A DNA stretch of 8,122 bases from JAAZKO01 sp964432115 (GCA_964432115.1 CAYSMC010000032.1:1-8122), one strand, 5' to 3'. Shown: positions 1 through 6,776, counted from the stretch's first letter. Program-made: numbers and translations. Notes: a model not told the origin generated them from the sequence alone.

Positions 1-537
1 AGAATTAAGATTTAGATTTTTTAATAAATTAGTTTTAATTAATTTAAAAGCACAATCAATATCTTTAACATGAAGACGAAATAAAAGATCGATATATAAC
101 TTAAATAAACGCGTGTTGATGGTTCTAGACAAACCCTCAGCTCGTTTGCGTCGATAACCAATAATCGCTTGAAAATTGTTAGTATAGGGTAAAAATTGGG
201 CTAATTCTTTTAAATCAAATTGTAAATCGCCATCAGTAAAAAACAGCCATTCTTGTGTGGCTTCTTTGATACCTGTTTTTAAAACCTCACCATAACCTAA
301 ATTTTTTTGGTGAGAAACTAGTCGCCAGGCACTTTTACCTTTAATTAAACTTTCCGCCACTTGCTGACTATTATCGGTGCTACCATCATTAATAATGATC
401 AATTCATAGTTTTTAGCTAATTGTGGAATAATTTTGCTTGCTGAATCAATTAAAAGTGGGATATTTTTTTCTTCGTTGTAAACTGGAAAAAAAACAGTCA
501 GTGACTCGAGAGCTTTAACTTTTGACACAATATCCAT
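1..537 (-). CDS. DPM1-like family 2 glycosyltransferase, 5' part (runs off left edge)
   Basis: This is the N-terminal 179 codons of a GT2 enzyme, found by reading the minus strand; the 3' end lies outside the window. The protein opens with FFPVYNEEKN, followed by IINDGSTDNS (nucleotide-binding region), NLGYGEVLKTGI, the metal-binding DGDLQFD near residue 104, and DIDCAFKLI near the cut end. This set is typical of the dolichyl/undecaprenyl-phosphate mannose or glucose synthase-like group, which transfers a sugar from a nucleotide donor to a polyprenyl phosphate at the cytoplasmic membrane face. Many members carry C-terminal membrane helices, which would be beyond the edge here. The start is uncertain. 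ATG 537 is used here, but an in-frame ATG lies at 558 and a GTG at 528. The GTG fits the predicted promoter best, because the -10 box would overlap ATG 537. Transcribed away from the rightward glycosyltransferase operon. Substrate unknown; family assignment is firm. Confidence 0.88.
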   Translation of the reverse strand, partial: MDIVSKVKALESLTVFFPVYNEEKNIPLLIDSASKIIPQLAKNYELIIINDGSTDNSQQVAESLIKGKSAWRLVSHQKNLGYGEVLKTGIKEATQEWLFFTDGDLQFDLKELAQFLPYTNNFQAIIGYRRKRAEGLSRTINTRLFKLYIDLLFRLHVKDIDCAFKLIKTNLLKNLNLNS

Positions 538-550
538 AATAGACGATAAT
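522..550 (+). promoter_or_regulatory. Sigma70-type promoter for the rightward operon, predicted leaderless
   Basis: A perfect -35 TTGACA (522-527), a 17-bp spacer and a -10 GATAAT (545-550, 5/6, with the key A and final T kept) make this the strongest promoter match I saw in the window. Counting seven bases from the -10 end puts +1 at 557, the A of the first ATG of the operon. The transcript would have no 5' leader, in line with the absence of a Shine-Dalgarno sequence before 557. The -35 box lies inside the 5' coding part of the divergent minus-strand gene. Confidence 0.8.
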
Positions 551-563
551 AAGCTCATGTCAA
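536..563 (-). promoter_or_regulatory. Divergent promoter for the leftward glycosyltransferase gene
   Basis: On the minus strand there is a perfect TTGACA (563-558), a 16-bp spacer and TATTAT (541-536, 5/6 to TATAAT). Predicted +1 is 529-528, where an in-frame GTG (528-526) begins, so this message may also be leaderless. The elements interleave with those of the rightward promoter, the two -10 boxes being only 3 bp apart. The -35 covers the first codons of the rightward gene. If this promoter is the one used, the ATG codons at 558 and 537 would not be transcribed as starts. Confidence 0.6.
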
Positions 564-1456
564 TCTCTGCAGTTTTGGTAATAAAAAACGAAGAAAAGAA
601 CTTAGCACTGGCACTTAAATCTCTCAATTTTGTTGACGAAATTGTCGTTTTTGATATGCAAAGTAGTGATCAAAGCAAAGCCATTGCTAGAAAATTTACC
701 GATCAAGTTTTTTCCACCCCCAAAGATTTTGGTTATGCTGATCCCGCTCGCAATCTGGCCTTAAGTAAAGCTAGTGGCGATTGGATTTTAGTTTTAGATG
801 CCGATGAGGAAATTCCTCAAAGTCTCGCTCAGAAAATTCAAGATTTGCTAAAAACAAAAGATACTGATGTTTATTTTTTGCCTAGAAAAAATTTAATTTT
901 TCAAAAAGCGCTTAAACACAGTGGTTGGTGGCCAGATTATCAAGCTCGTTTGTTTAAAAAAGGAATGGTGCAATGGCAAGTAGGCGTACATCGTCAGCCA
1001 GATATTAAAGGTCGAGCCGAGTATTTAACGGCCAAAGAAGATTGGGCAATTATTCATCATAACTACAATGATGTTGAAGACTTTGTCAGACGTAGTCAAA
1101 AATATACTTCTCTTCAAGCTCAGGAACGAAAAGCTCATAAAACGATTGACACTCAAGATTTGTTAGAAGCATTTAATGCTGAATTTTTGCGACGCTTTTT
1201 TCAAAAAAAAGCTCATCAAGATGGAATGCATGGTTTAGCATTAAGCCTGTTGCAAAGCAATTATGAATTGTTAATTAAATTGAAACAATGGCAAGCTCAG
1301 GGCTTTCCTGAAGAACAATTAAATAGTCAAGAATTGATTAAAATGCTTAAAGCCCAACGAGCAGACTTTAATTATTGGTTAAGCGATTTAGAAATTAATG
1401 AAGCTGGTTTTTGGCGTAAGATTTATTTAAAACTGAAAAGAAAATTTAAAATCTAG
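557..1456 (+). CDS. Family 2 glycosyltransferase, WaaE/beta-4-glucosyltransferase-like group
   Basis: A 299-residue cytoplasmic GT2 that likely transfers a sugar from a nucleotide donor to a lipid-linked or surface glycan acceptor. Visible motifs are VIKNEEKN (8-15), FDMQSSDQS (32-40), and the metal-binding DAD at 81-83 (LVLDADEEIP), then PDYQARLF (126-132). This order is typical of the group that contains the LPS core transferase WaaE/KdtX. The C-terminal segment has EFLRRFFQKKAHQDGMHGLA (209-228), a conserved tail of the same group, and ends in a Lys-rich stretch that may touch the membrane. No transmembrane helix is seen. One oddity is at 144-145: VHR stands where relatives, including the gene at 2377, have HE. 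ATG 557 is the first start on the strand and coincides with the predicted transcription start; no Shine-Dalgarno precedes it. First gene of the operon. Sugar and acceptor cannot be told from sequence. Confidence 0.88.
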   Translation: MSISAVLVIKNEEKNLALALKSLNFVDEIVVFDMQSSDQSKAIARKFTDQVFSTPKDFGYADPARNLALSKASGDWILVLDADEEIPQSLAQKIQDLLKTKDTDVYFLPRKNLIFQKALKHSGWWPDYQARLFKKGMVQWQVGVHRQPDIKGRAEYLTAKEDWAIIHHNYNDVEDFVRRSQKYTSLQAQERKAHKTIDTQDLLEAFNAEFLRRFFQKKAHQDGMHGLALSLLQSNYELLIKLKQWQAQGFPEEQLNSQELIKMLKAQRADFNYWLSDLEINEAGFWRKIYLKLKRKFKI

Positions 1457-1460
1457 AAAC

Positions 1461-2384
1461 ATGAAAAATCACATTAGTATTATTATTGTTAATTACAATA
1501 CTCCGCAAGAAACCAAAGACTGTTTACGATCTTTAGATGATTTGGAAGTGTGGGGCTTTGATTATCAAATTATTGTAGTGGACAATGGTTCCAAAGAGCC
1601 ATTAAAGCTAAGCACTAATTTTTTGCGTCACCACTCGCATATTGAACTAATTACTAGCGCTAGTAATTTGGGTTTTACCGGTGGTAATAATTTGGGTATC
1701 AAACATGCGGCTAATCACTATGATAGTGATTATTTTTTATTGCTCAATAGCGACACGGTAGTCACCAAAGATTTTCTCAAAGAAATGTATTTGATGGCCA
1801 AAAATGATCCCAAAATTGGTTTAATGTCTCCTAAAATTTATTTTTATAAGGGTTATGAGTATCATGCAGCCAGTTATTCGCCTGAACAACTGGGTAAAGT
1901 CATTTGGTATGCTGGAGGTAAAGTAGATTGGTTAAATTTAATTAGTTTTCATCTAGGAGTAGATGAAGTTGATCGCGGTCATTTTGATGAACCTCACCAA
2001 ACAGATTTTGCTACAGGTTGTTGCATGTTGATTAGCAGAGAAGTGGTGGAAAGAATTGGTACGCTCGACAATCGTTTTTTCTTGTACAGCGAAGATGTTG
2101 ATTATAGTTTGCGCGTTAAACGAGCGGGTTTAAAAGTCTATTATTGTCCGAATGCTTCAATTTATCACAAAATTGCTAGTTCGACTGGCGGTGTTGGTTC
2201 TCAATTACAACAATATTATCAAACTCGCAACCGTTTATTATTAAGTTTAAAACATGGTTGGAAACGTCGTCGATTAACGGCGATTCATTTAGCCTTGCGC
2301 TTATTAACCAAAGGTTCAGCTAGTGAGCGGAAAGCGGTTCTAGATTTATTAAAAAGTAAATTAGGTAAACAACACTATGTCTAG
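1461..2384 (+). CDS. Family 2 glycosyltransferase, rhamnosyltransferase (WbbL/RfbF)-like group
   Basis: A 307-residue GT2 with the full motif set of the rhamnosyltransferase-like group: IIIVNYNTPQET (7-18), VVDNGSKEP (39-47), NLGFTGGNNLGI (69-80), the metal-binding LLNSDTVV (94-101), the acceptor-side TGCCML (185-190) and the presumed catalytic-base motif YSEDVDYSLR (209-218), then YYQTRNRLLL (252-261). No membrane helix is evident, so it probably acts at the inner face of the membrane on a lipid-linked glycan. The group also includes enzymes using other sugars, so rhamnose is only a possibility. It starts 4 bases after the previous stop and overlaps the next gene by 8 bases, so it is co-transcribed and probably translationally coupled. 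No clear Shine-Dalgarno precedes ATG 1461. Confidence 0.9.
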   Translation: MKNHISIIIVNYNTPQETKDCLRSLDDLEVWGFDYQIIVVDNGSKEPLKLSTNFLRHHSHIELITSASNLGFTGGNNLGIKHAANHYDSDYFLLLNSDTVVTKDFLKEMYLMAKNDPKIGLMSPKIYFYKGYEYHAASYSPEQLGKVIWYAGGKVDWLNLISFHLGVDEVDRGHFDEPHQTDFATGCCMLISREVVERIGTLDNRFFLYSEDVDYSLRVKRAGLKVYYCPNASIYHKIASSTGGVGSQLQQYYQTRNRLLLSLKHGWKRRRLTAIHLALRLLTKGSASERKAVLDLLKSKLGKQHYV

Positions 2385-3213
2385 AGCTAAAATTACAGCC
2401 GTCATTATTGCTAAAAATGAAGAAAAGATGTTAGCAGCTTGTTTAGAGACTTTAACCTGGTGTGATGAACTATTGTTAATTGATGGTGCTTCTAGCGATC
2501 AGACTGTGGCCGTTGCAGAAAAATATGGAGTTCGAGTGATTGGTTTTGATCACCCCTCATTTGCTAAAAAGCGAGAAAAAGCTTTAGAAAGCATCAACAC
2601 TGATTACTTATTTTATGTTGACGCCGATGAACGAGTAACTCCAGCTCTAGCCAAAGAGATTTTAGTACACTTGGAAAACCAAGATTGTCAGGTAATGAAA
2701 ATTAATCGAGACAATATTTGTTATGGTCGTCAATTTAATTATGGAAATTGGCAAAATGATCAAGTAGTGCGGGTATTTCAGCGAGAGAGTTTAAAGGGTT
2801 GGCAAGGCGAAATTCATGAAAGTCCAGTTTATTCTGGTCACTTATGTCAACTCAGTCATTCATTAATTCATTTAACCCATCGCTCTACTAAAGAAAATTT
2901 ATTAAAAACTGCTAATTGGACAATTAAAGAAGCTAATTTATTAGCAGCCGATCAAAAAAGTAAAAAAGTTAAATTTTTGACCATCGTGCGCAAGGGTTTT
3001 GGAGAATTTTATCATCGAGCTTTTAGACATCGAGGTTATCGAGACGGAATGGCTGGCTTAATTGAGGCTTTAATGCAAGGAATCAATCGGATGTTGGTTT
3101 ATATTCAACTTTGGGAACTACAAGAAAAACCCAGTTTAGAAGATCGCTACCGTAAAGAAGAAATGGCAATTAAAAAACTGTGGAAAACAGAGGGTAGCAA
3201 TTTAAAACTATAA
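2377..3213 (+). CDS. Family 2 glycosyltransferase, WaaE-like, paralogue of the operon's first gene
   Basis: A 278-residue GT2 of the same group as the gene at 557. It shows VIIAKNEEKM (9-18), LLLIDGASSDQT (32-43), the metal-binding VDADERVTP (81-89) and an intact IHES (146-149), where E148 is the likely catalytic acid/base position. The C-terminal tail with FRHRGYRDGMAGLIEAL (216-232) matches the tail of the gene at 557 in position and pattern, including the shared DGM. The unusual SSDQ in place of the common STDG is shared by both, which supports descent from a duplication, although the overall sequences have diverged a lot. Its start lies inside the end of the previous gene (ATGTCTAG), so translation is probably coupled. 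Likely adds one sugar to the same glycan; sugar and acceptor unknown. Confidence 0.89.
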   Translation: MSRAKITAVIIAKNEEKMLAACLETLTWCDELLLIDGASSDQTVAVAEKYGVRVIGFDHPSFAKKREKALESINTDYLFYVDADERVTPALAKEILVHLENQDCQVMKINRDNICYGRQFNYGNWQNDQVVRVFQRESLKGWQGEIHESPVYSGHLCQLSHSLIHLTHRSTKENLLKTANWTIKEANLLAADQKSKKVKFLTIVRKGFGEFYHRAFRHRGYRDGMAGLIEALMQGINRMLVYIQLWELQEKPSLEDRYRKEEMAIKKLWKTEGSNLKL

Positions 3214-3214
3214 A

Positions 3215-4330
3215 ATGACAATTGTTTTTTATTCTCCTTACTTTCCCAAACATTTTGGTGGAGGAGAAAAATATCTATTAGATTGTATTACTGCCCTACT
3301 CGAGCGGGGTAGAGATGAGGTGTTTTTAGCGCTGCCCACTCGAGATTTTTTAACTCAAGAACAAATTGCGATTATTCGGCAAAATTATCAAAAATTTTGT
3401 GATTATGATTTAAGTAAATTAAAAATTATTGCTTCACCGCTTGGTACTGATGCTGGTTTTTGGCAGAAGTTATTGTGGACAAAAAAATTTGACGTACTCT
3501 ATCATTTGACCGATGGTTCATTGTTTTTTTCTTTAGCTAAAAAAAATATTTTGCACATTCAAGTGCCCCTAGCTTTAAAGAAAAATTCATTTGTCGAAAA
3601 ACTAAAACTAAAAAATTATCAAATTAAAAATAGCAATTCTCATTTCACCAAAAACTATGTAGAAAAGCAGTGGCCAGTCAAAATTGACTACGTTCATCAA
3701 CCACTAGTCAATCTTAATGAATTGCCTGTACAGAAAAATCCCTTGGCTTTTAAAGAAAAAATTATTTTAAATGTTGGTCGCTTTTTTCGCCAATTACACA
3801 GCAAAAGACAAGATATTTTAATCGATTTATTTGCTCGTTTAATTAAAGCTGAACCCAAGCTGTTAGTGGGTTGGCAACTGCATCTAGTTGGTACAGTTGA
3901 AGATGAAGCCTATTTCCAAGAAATAAAACAATTGAGCAAAAATTTACCAATTAAAATTCATCAACAACTGAATCGAGGTGAATTAATCAAGCTTTTCCAA
4001 AAAGCTAGCATTTATTGGCAGGCCACCGGTTACGGTTTGGATGAAAATAAGCACCCAAGTGCTGTGGAGCATTTTGGTATTGCTCCCATTGAAGCGATGG
4101 CCGCTTATTGTGTGCCACTTTTAATCGCCAAAGGTGGTCACAAAGAAATATTAGGTACAGAATTAGCTGATTATTTGTGGGAAAGTGATGAAGATTGCTT
4201 AAATAAAACTATCAATTTGATTAAAGATGAACAAGAGCGCAGTAAAGTGGCTCATCAAATGAGGGTGCGGGCTGAAGATTTTAATGCGCAACGCTTTAAC
4301 CAACTATTATATAAAATGATTGATGCTTAA
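3215..4330 (+). CDS. Family 4 glycosyltransferase, ALG11-like
   Basis: A 371-residue GT-B fold retaining glycosyltransferase. The N-terminal acceptor domain starts with MTIVFYSPYFPKHFGGGEKY, with GGGE at 15-18, typical of GT4. The C-terminal donor domain begins near NVGRF (186-190), followed by HSKRQDILIDLF (195-206), whose basic residues usually contact the donor phosphates. The E-x7-E motif is EHFGIAPIE (E285 and E293), followed by AMAAYCVPLLIAKGGHKEIL. The stretch GYGLDENKHPS...EHFGI and the GG-x-x-E ending resemble the ALG11-type mannosyltransferase branch. It likely adds a sugar, perhaps mannose, with retention of configuration on a lipid-linked acceptor; the sugar is inferred only from family likeness. 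It starts one base after the previous stop (TAAAATG). The nearest purine-rich stretch, around 3190, is too far upstream to act as a normal ribosome binding site. Confidence 0.88.
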   Translation: MTIVFYSPYFPKHFGGGEKYLLDCITALLERGRDEVFLALPTRDFLTQEQIAIIRQNYQKFCDYDLSKLKIIASPLGTDAGFWQKLLWTKKFDVLYHLTDGSLFFSLAKKNILHIQVPLALKKNSFVEKLKLKNYQIKNSNSHFTKNYVEKQWPVKIDYVHQPLVNLNELPVQKNPLAFKEKIILNVGRFFRQLHSKRQDILIDLFARLIKAEPKLLVGWQLHLVGTVEDEAYFQEIKQLSKNLPIKIHQQLNRGELIKLFQKASIYWQATGYGLDENKHPSAVEHFGIAPIEAMAAYCVPLLIAKGGHKEILGTELADYLWESDEDCLNKTINLIKDEQERSKVAHQMRVRAEDFNAQRFNQLLYKMIDA

Positions 4331-4345
4331 TGGGTAATTTTTAAA

Positions 4346-6766
4346 ATGCTTAATCAAGATAACAGACCAGCAGTCAGCGTTCTAATCCCTAGTTATATGG
4401 GGCAAGCGCTGTTAGCTAAGCACCTCAATAAAGTTTTGGCGATCATGCGCGCCGGTGATCAATTACTAATTATTGATGATGCTAGTCCTGATCATCATGC
4501 CACTAAAAAATTTTTAGAAAAAAAATTTGAATTAAATTTAAAAGTACAAGAACAATTGTCCGCCAATATTTATCAAGGAAAATGGCAGGGCATTGAAATA
4601 ATTTTTGCTATCAATCAAAAAAATTTACGTTTTGGAGCGACTGTTAATATTGGTTTCCAATTAGCTAAACACTCTTTAGTTTTGTTGTTAAACAACGATG
4701 TGGCTCCCAATCCTGATATTTTAGAACATTTAATCCCCCATTTTGCTAATAAAAAATTGTTTGCTGTGACTTGTTTAGAAAAAAATGGAGAACAACAAGC
4801 GACTTGGGCGGGTAAAAATAAACTCTGGTTTGAGCAGGGCATTTTTCAACACAGTAAAGCTGATAATTTTGCCAGTGGCCCAACGGCTTGGGCGAGTGGT
4901 GGCAGTAGTTTAATCGATCGAAATAAATTTTTAGAGATCGGCGGTTTTGATGAACGTTTCAAACCTGCTTATTGGGAAGATATTGATTTGTCATTTCAAG
5001 CCAAAAAACGAGGTTGGCAGGTTTATTTTGAAGCCAAGGCTATTGTTGAACATTATCACGAAAGCACTAATCAAGACGTTTTTGGTCAAAGTAAGATTGA
5101 TCAAATTAGTTGGCAAAATGGCAAAAAATTTAGCAAAAAAAATGCTGATTTTTGGCAAAAACTGGCTTATTGTCTCTGGCGACCCTATTGGTTTATCAAA
5201 GAATTACAACAGCCTTGGTCAAAAAAAAATCTAAAACATTATTTATGGCTTTTGGCTATTTTATTATTGGCCGTAGCTTTGCGTTTTTATCGGTTGGGGA
5301 GAGTGCCAGCTGGCATGGCGGTCGATGAAGTGGCCATTGGCTATAACGGTTTTGCCATTTGGCAAACTCGGCGCGATGAATGGTTAGAGTTTTTACCCAT
5401 TTCTTTTCGCTCTTACGGAGATTATAAAGCTCCCTTAGCCATCTATTTAAATGCCATTAGCACTGCCCTGTTTGGTTTAAATTTGTGGGCGGTACGTCTC
5501 CCCTTTGCTGTCTTTAGTATTTTTGCGATTGGGGGTTTTTATCTTTTGGTCAAAGAATTGCTTGGGCAAAGTAAAATGGATAAAAATTTGGCTTTGTGGG
5601 CAACTTTCTTTTTAGCGCTTTCTCCTTGGTACTTACATTACAGTCGTTTAGGTTTTGAAGCAGGTATTGCTTTGGGTTTATTAATTTGGGCTCTGTATTT
5701 TTTTTATCGTTACTTTCGCCAACAACAATTTTGGCAAATTATTCTGTCGGCCGTTTTAGCTTGTTTAACTCTATATACTTACCACAGCAGTAAAATTACT
5801 ACTCCATTACTGTTTGGACTAATTTTTCTCCTGCGACGGCAAAAAAAGCAAGTTAAGTGGTGGCAATTGCTTGCTACAATTATTTTAAGTCTTTTTTTAT
5901 TAAGCCCTCTGGCCTACGACGCTGTTTATGGAGAGGGTTTGACTAGAGCTGGTTCTAGCACATTATTAGCTGAAATGGCTATAAAAGATAAGCTAAAAAT
6001 TTTAGGCAGCAATGCCCTATCTTATTTTTCTTGGGATTTTTTAGCTAAAGGTCAAGTCATGGGTCAACTGCGTCATGGTGATGGTCAGTTTGGTGTTTTG
6101 AGTTATCCAGCGCTGGCACTAATTATTGGCTATATCTTAAGTTTGTTTTCTAAAAAAATTCCTTTTAATAAACGTAGCCAAAAAATTTTAGTTTTGATTT
6201 TAGTGTGGTTGCTGGTTGGTTATTTACCAGCCATTATTGGTGATCAACCCTATCATAGTAATCGGGCATTATTAGCATTGCCAGCCTGGATTTTATTAGA
6301 ATTACTGGCTTTTGAACGATTAAGTCTTTTTTTTAAAGATCATCGGTGGGGTTTAAAGTATCCAGTGATTATTGCTTATCTACTGTTTGTTGTCATTTAT
6401 CAGCGTCACTATTATTCGAGTTATCGTCAAGCTAGCAGTGAGGCTTTCAACGAAGGTTATCTAGAGACAATTGCTTATCTCAACAGCTTAGACAAAAATC
6501 AGGTCGAAAAAATCTTGTTTACTAATGATTATCAACACGCCTATATTTATGTTTTATTTGCCAATCAAGTCAGCCCAATTGCCTATCATGGAGGGATTTT
6601 GGTTAACTATGAATTTAGTGATAAGATTGATTTTCAAGATTTGAATCGAGAAAAAACCATTGTGGTTGCCAGCCAAGACGACGAGATGATGCATTATCAG
6701 CCAGATCACATTATTTATGGCAGTGATGGTTCGAAGCGCTTTCGCATTTATCTGCCTAAAGAATAG
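4346..6766 (+). CDS. GT2 - GT39/PMT-like membrane glycosyltransferase fusion
   Basis: An 806-residue two-part protein. Residues 1-245 form a GT2 domain: SVLIPSYMG (11-19), LLIIDDAS (40-47), the metal-binding LLNNDVAPNPD (114-124) and a catalytic-base-type YWEDIDLSF (209-217). A basic linker (about 246-297) leads to a polytopic part with some 10-11 predicted helices from 298 to 688. Its first extracytoplasmic loop carries MAVDEVAIGYN with acidic D327/E328, then FRSYGDYKAPLAIY (354-367). These are typical of GT39/ArnT/PMT-like GT-C enzymes, which take sugar from a polyprenyl phosphate. A C-terminal tail (about 695-806) looks soluble and extracytoplasmic. GT39-type enzymes alone are usually around 450-700 residues, so the N-terminal domain is extra. 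No in-frame ATG lies between linker and first helix, which argues for a real fusion. The GT2 half would act in the cytoplasm, the GT39 half outside. An A9 run marks the domain border. Confidence 0.88.
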   Translation: MLNQDNRPAVSVLIPSYMGQALLAKHLNKVLAIMRAGDQLLIIDDASPDHHATKKFLEKKFELNLKVQEQLSANIYQGKWQGIEIIFAINQKNLRFGATVNIGFQLAKHSLVLLLNNDVAPNPDILEHLIPHFANKKLFAVTCLEKNGEQQATWAGKNKLWFEQGIFQHSKADNFASGPTAWASGGSSLIDRNKFLEIGGFDERFKPAYWEDIDLSFQAKKRGWQVYFEAKAIVEHYHESTNQDVFGQSKIDQISWQNGKKFSKKNADFWQKLAYCLWRPYWFIKELQQPWSKKNLKHYLWLLAILLLAVALRFYRLGRVPAGMAVDEVAIGYNGFAIWQTRRDEWLEFLPISFRSYGDYKAPLAIYLNAISTALFGLNLWAVRLPFAVFSIFAIGGFYLLVKELLGQSKMDKNLALWATFFLALSPWYLHYSRLGFEAGIALGLLIWALYFFYRYFRQQQFWQIILSAVLACLTLYTYHSSKITTPLLFGLIFLLRRQKKQVKWWQLLATIILSLFLLSPLAYDAVYGEGLTRAGSSTLLAEMAIKDKLKILGSNALSYFSWDFLAKGQVMGQLRHGDGQFGVLSYPALALIIGYILSLFSKKIPFNKRSQKILVLILVWLLVGYLPAIIGDQPYHSNRALLALPAWILLELLAFERLSLFFKDHRWGLKYPVIIAYLLFVVIYQRHYYSSYRQASSEAFNEGYLETIAYLNSLDKNQVEKILFTNDYQHAYIYVLFANQVSPIAYHGGILVNYEFSDKIDFQDLNREKTIVVASQDDEMMHYQPDHIIYGSDGSKRFRIYLPKE
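5221..5229 (+). repeat. A9 homopolymer at the GT2/GT39 domain border
   Basis: Nine consecutive A bases encode the end of Ser292, Lys293, Lys294 and the start of Asn295, just before the first membrane helix. If one A is lost by transcript slippage or mutation, the frame reads Ser-Lys-Lys-Ile and stops at TAA 5232-5234, giving a 295-residue free GT2 domain. One extra A leads to a stop about 35-40 codons later. A8 runs also occur elsewhere in the window, so length alone is not special; the position is. Confidence 0.6.
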
Positions 6767-6776
6767 TTTTATCACT

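Noticed and set aside
1146..1151. Another perfect TTGACA inside the first rightward gene
   Set aside because: No -10 match at 16-18 bp; the closest (TTTAAT at 1172) is 20 bp away, and the site is within coding sequence far from any gene start.
4615..4842. 75-codon open frame on the minus strand
   Set aside because: It lies fully inside the GT2 domain of the fusion gene, has no recognisable motif, and reads as a shadow of conserved coding sequence.
4947..5234. 95-codon open frame on the plus strand inside the fusion gene
   Set aside because: A shadow frame over the conserved WED region. Only its final stop (5232-5234) matters, as the stop reached after slippage on the A9 run.
6554..6775. 73-codon open frame on the minus strand over the end of the fusion gene
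   Set aside because: No family likeness, no start signals, and it covers a well-behaved coding tail on the other strand.
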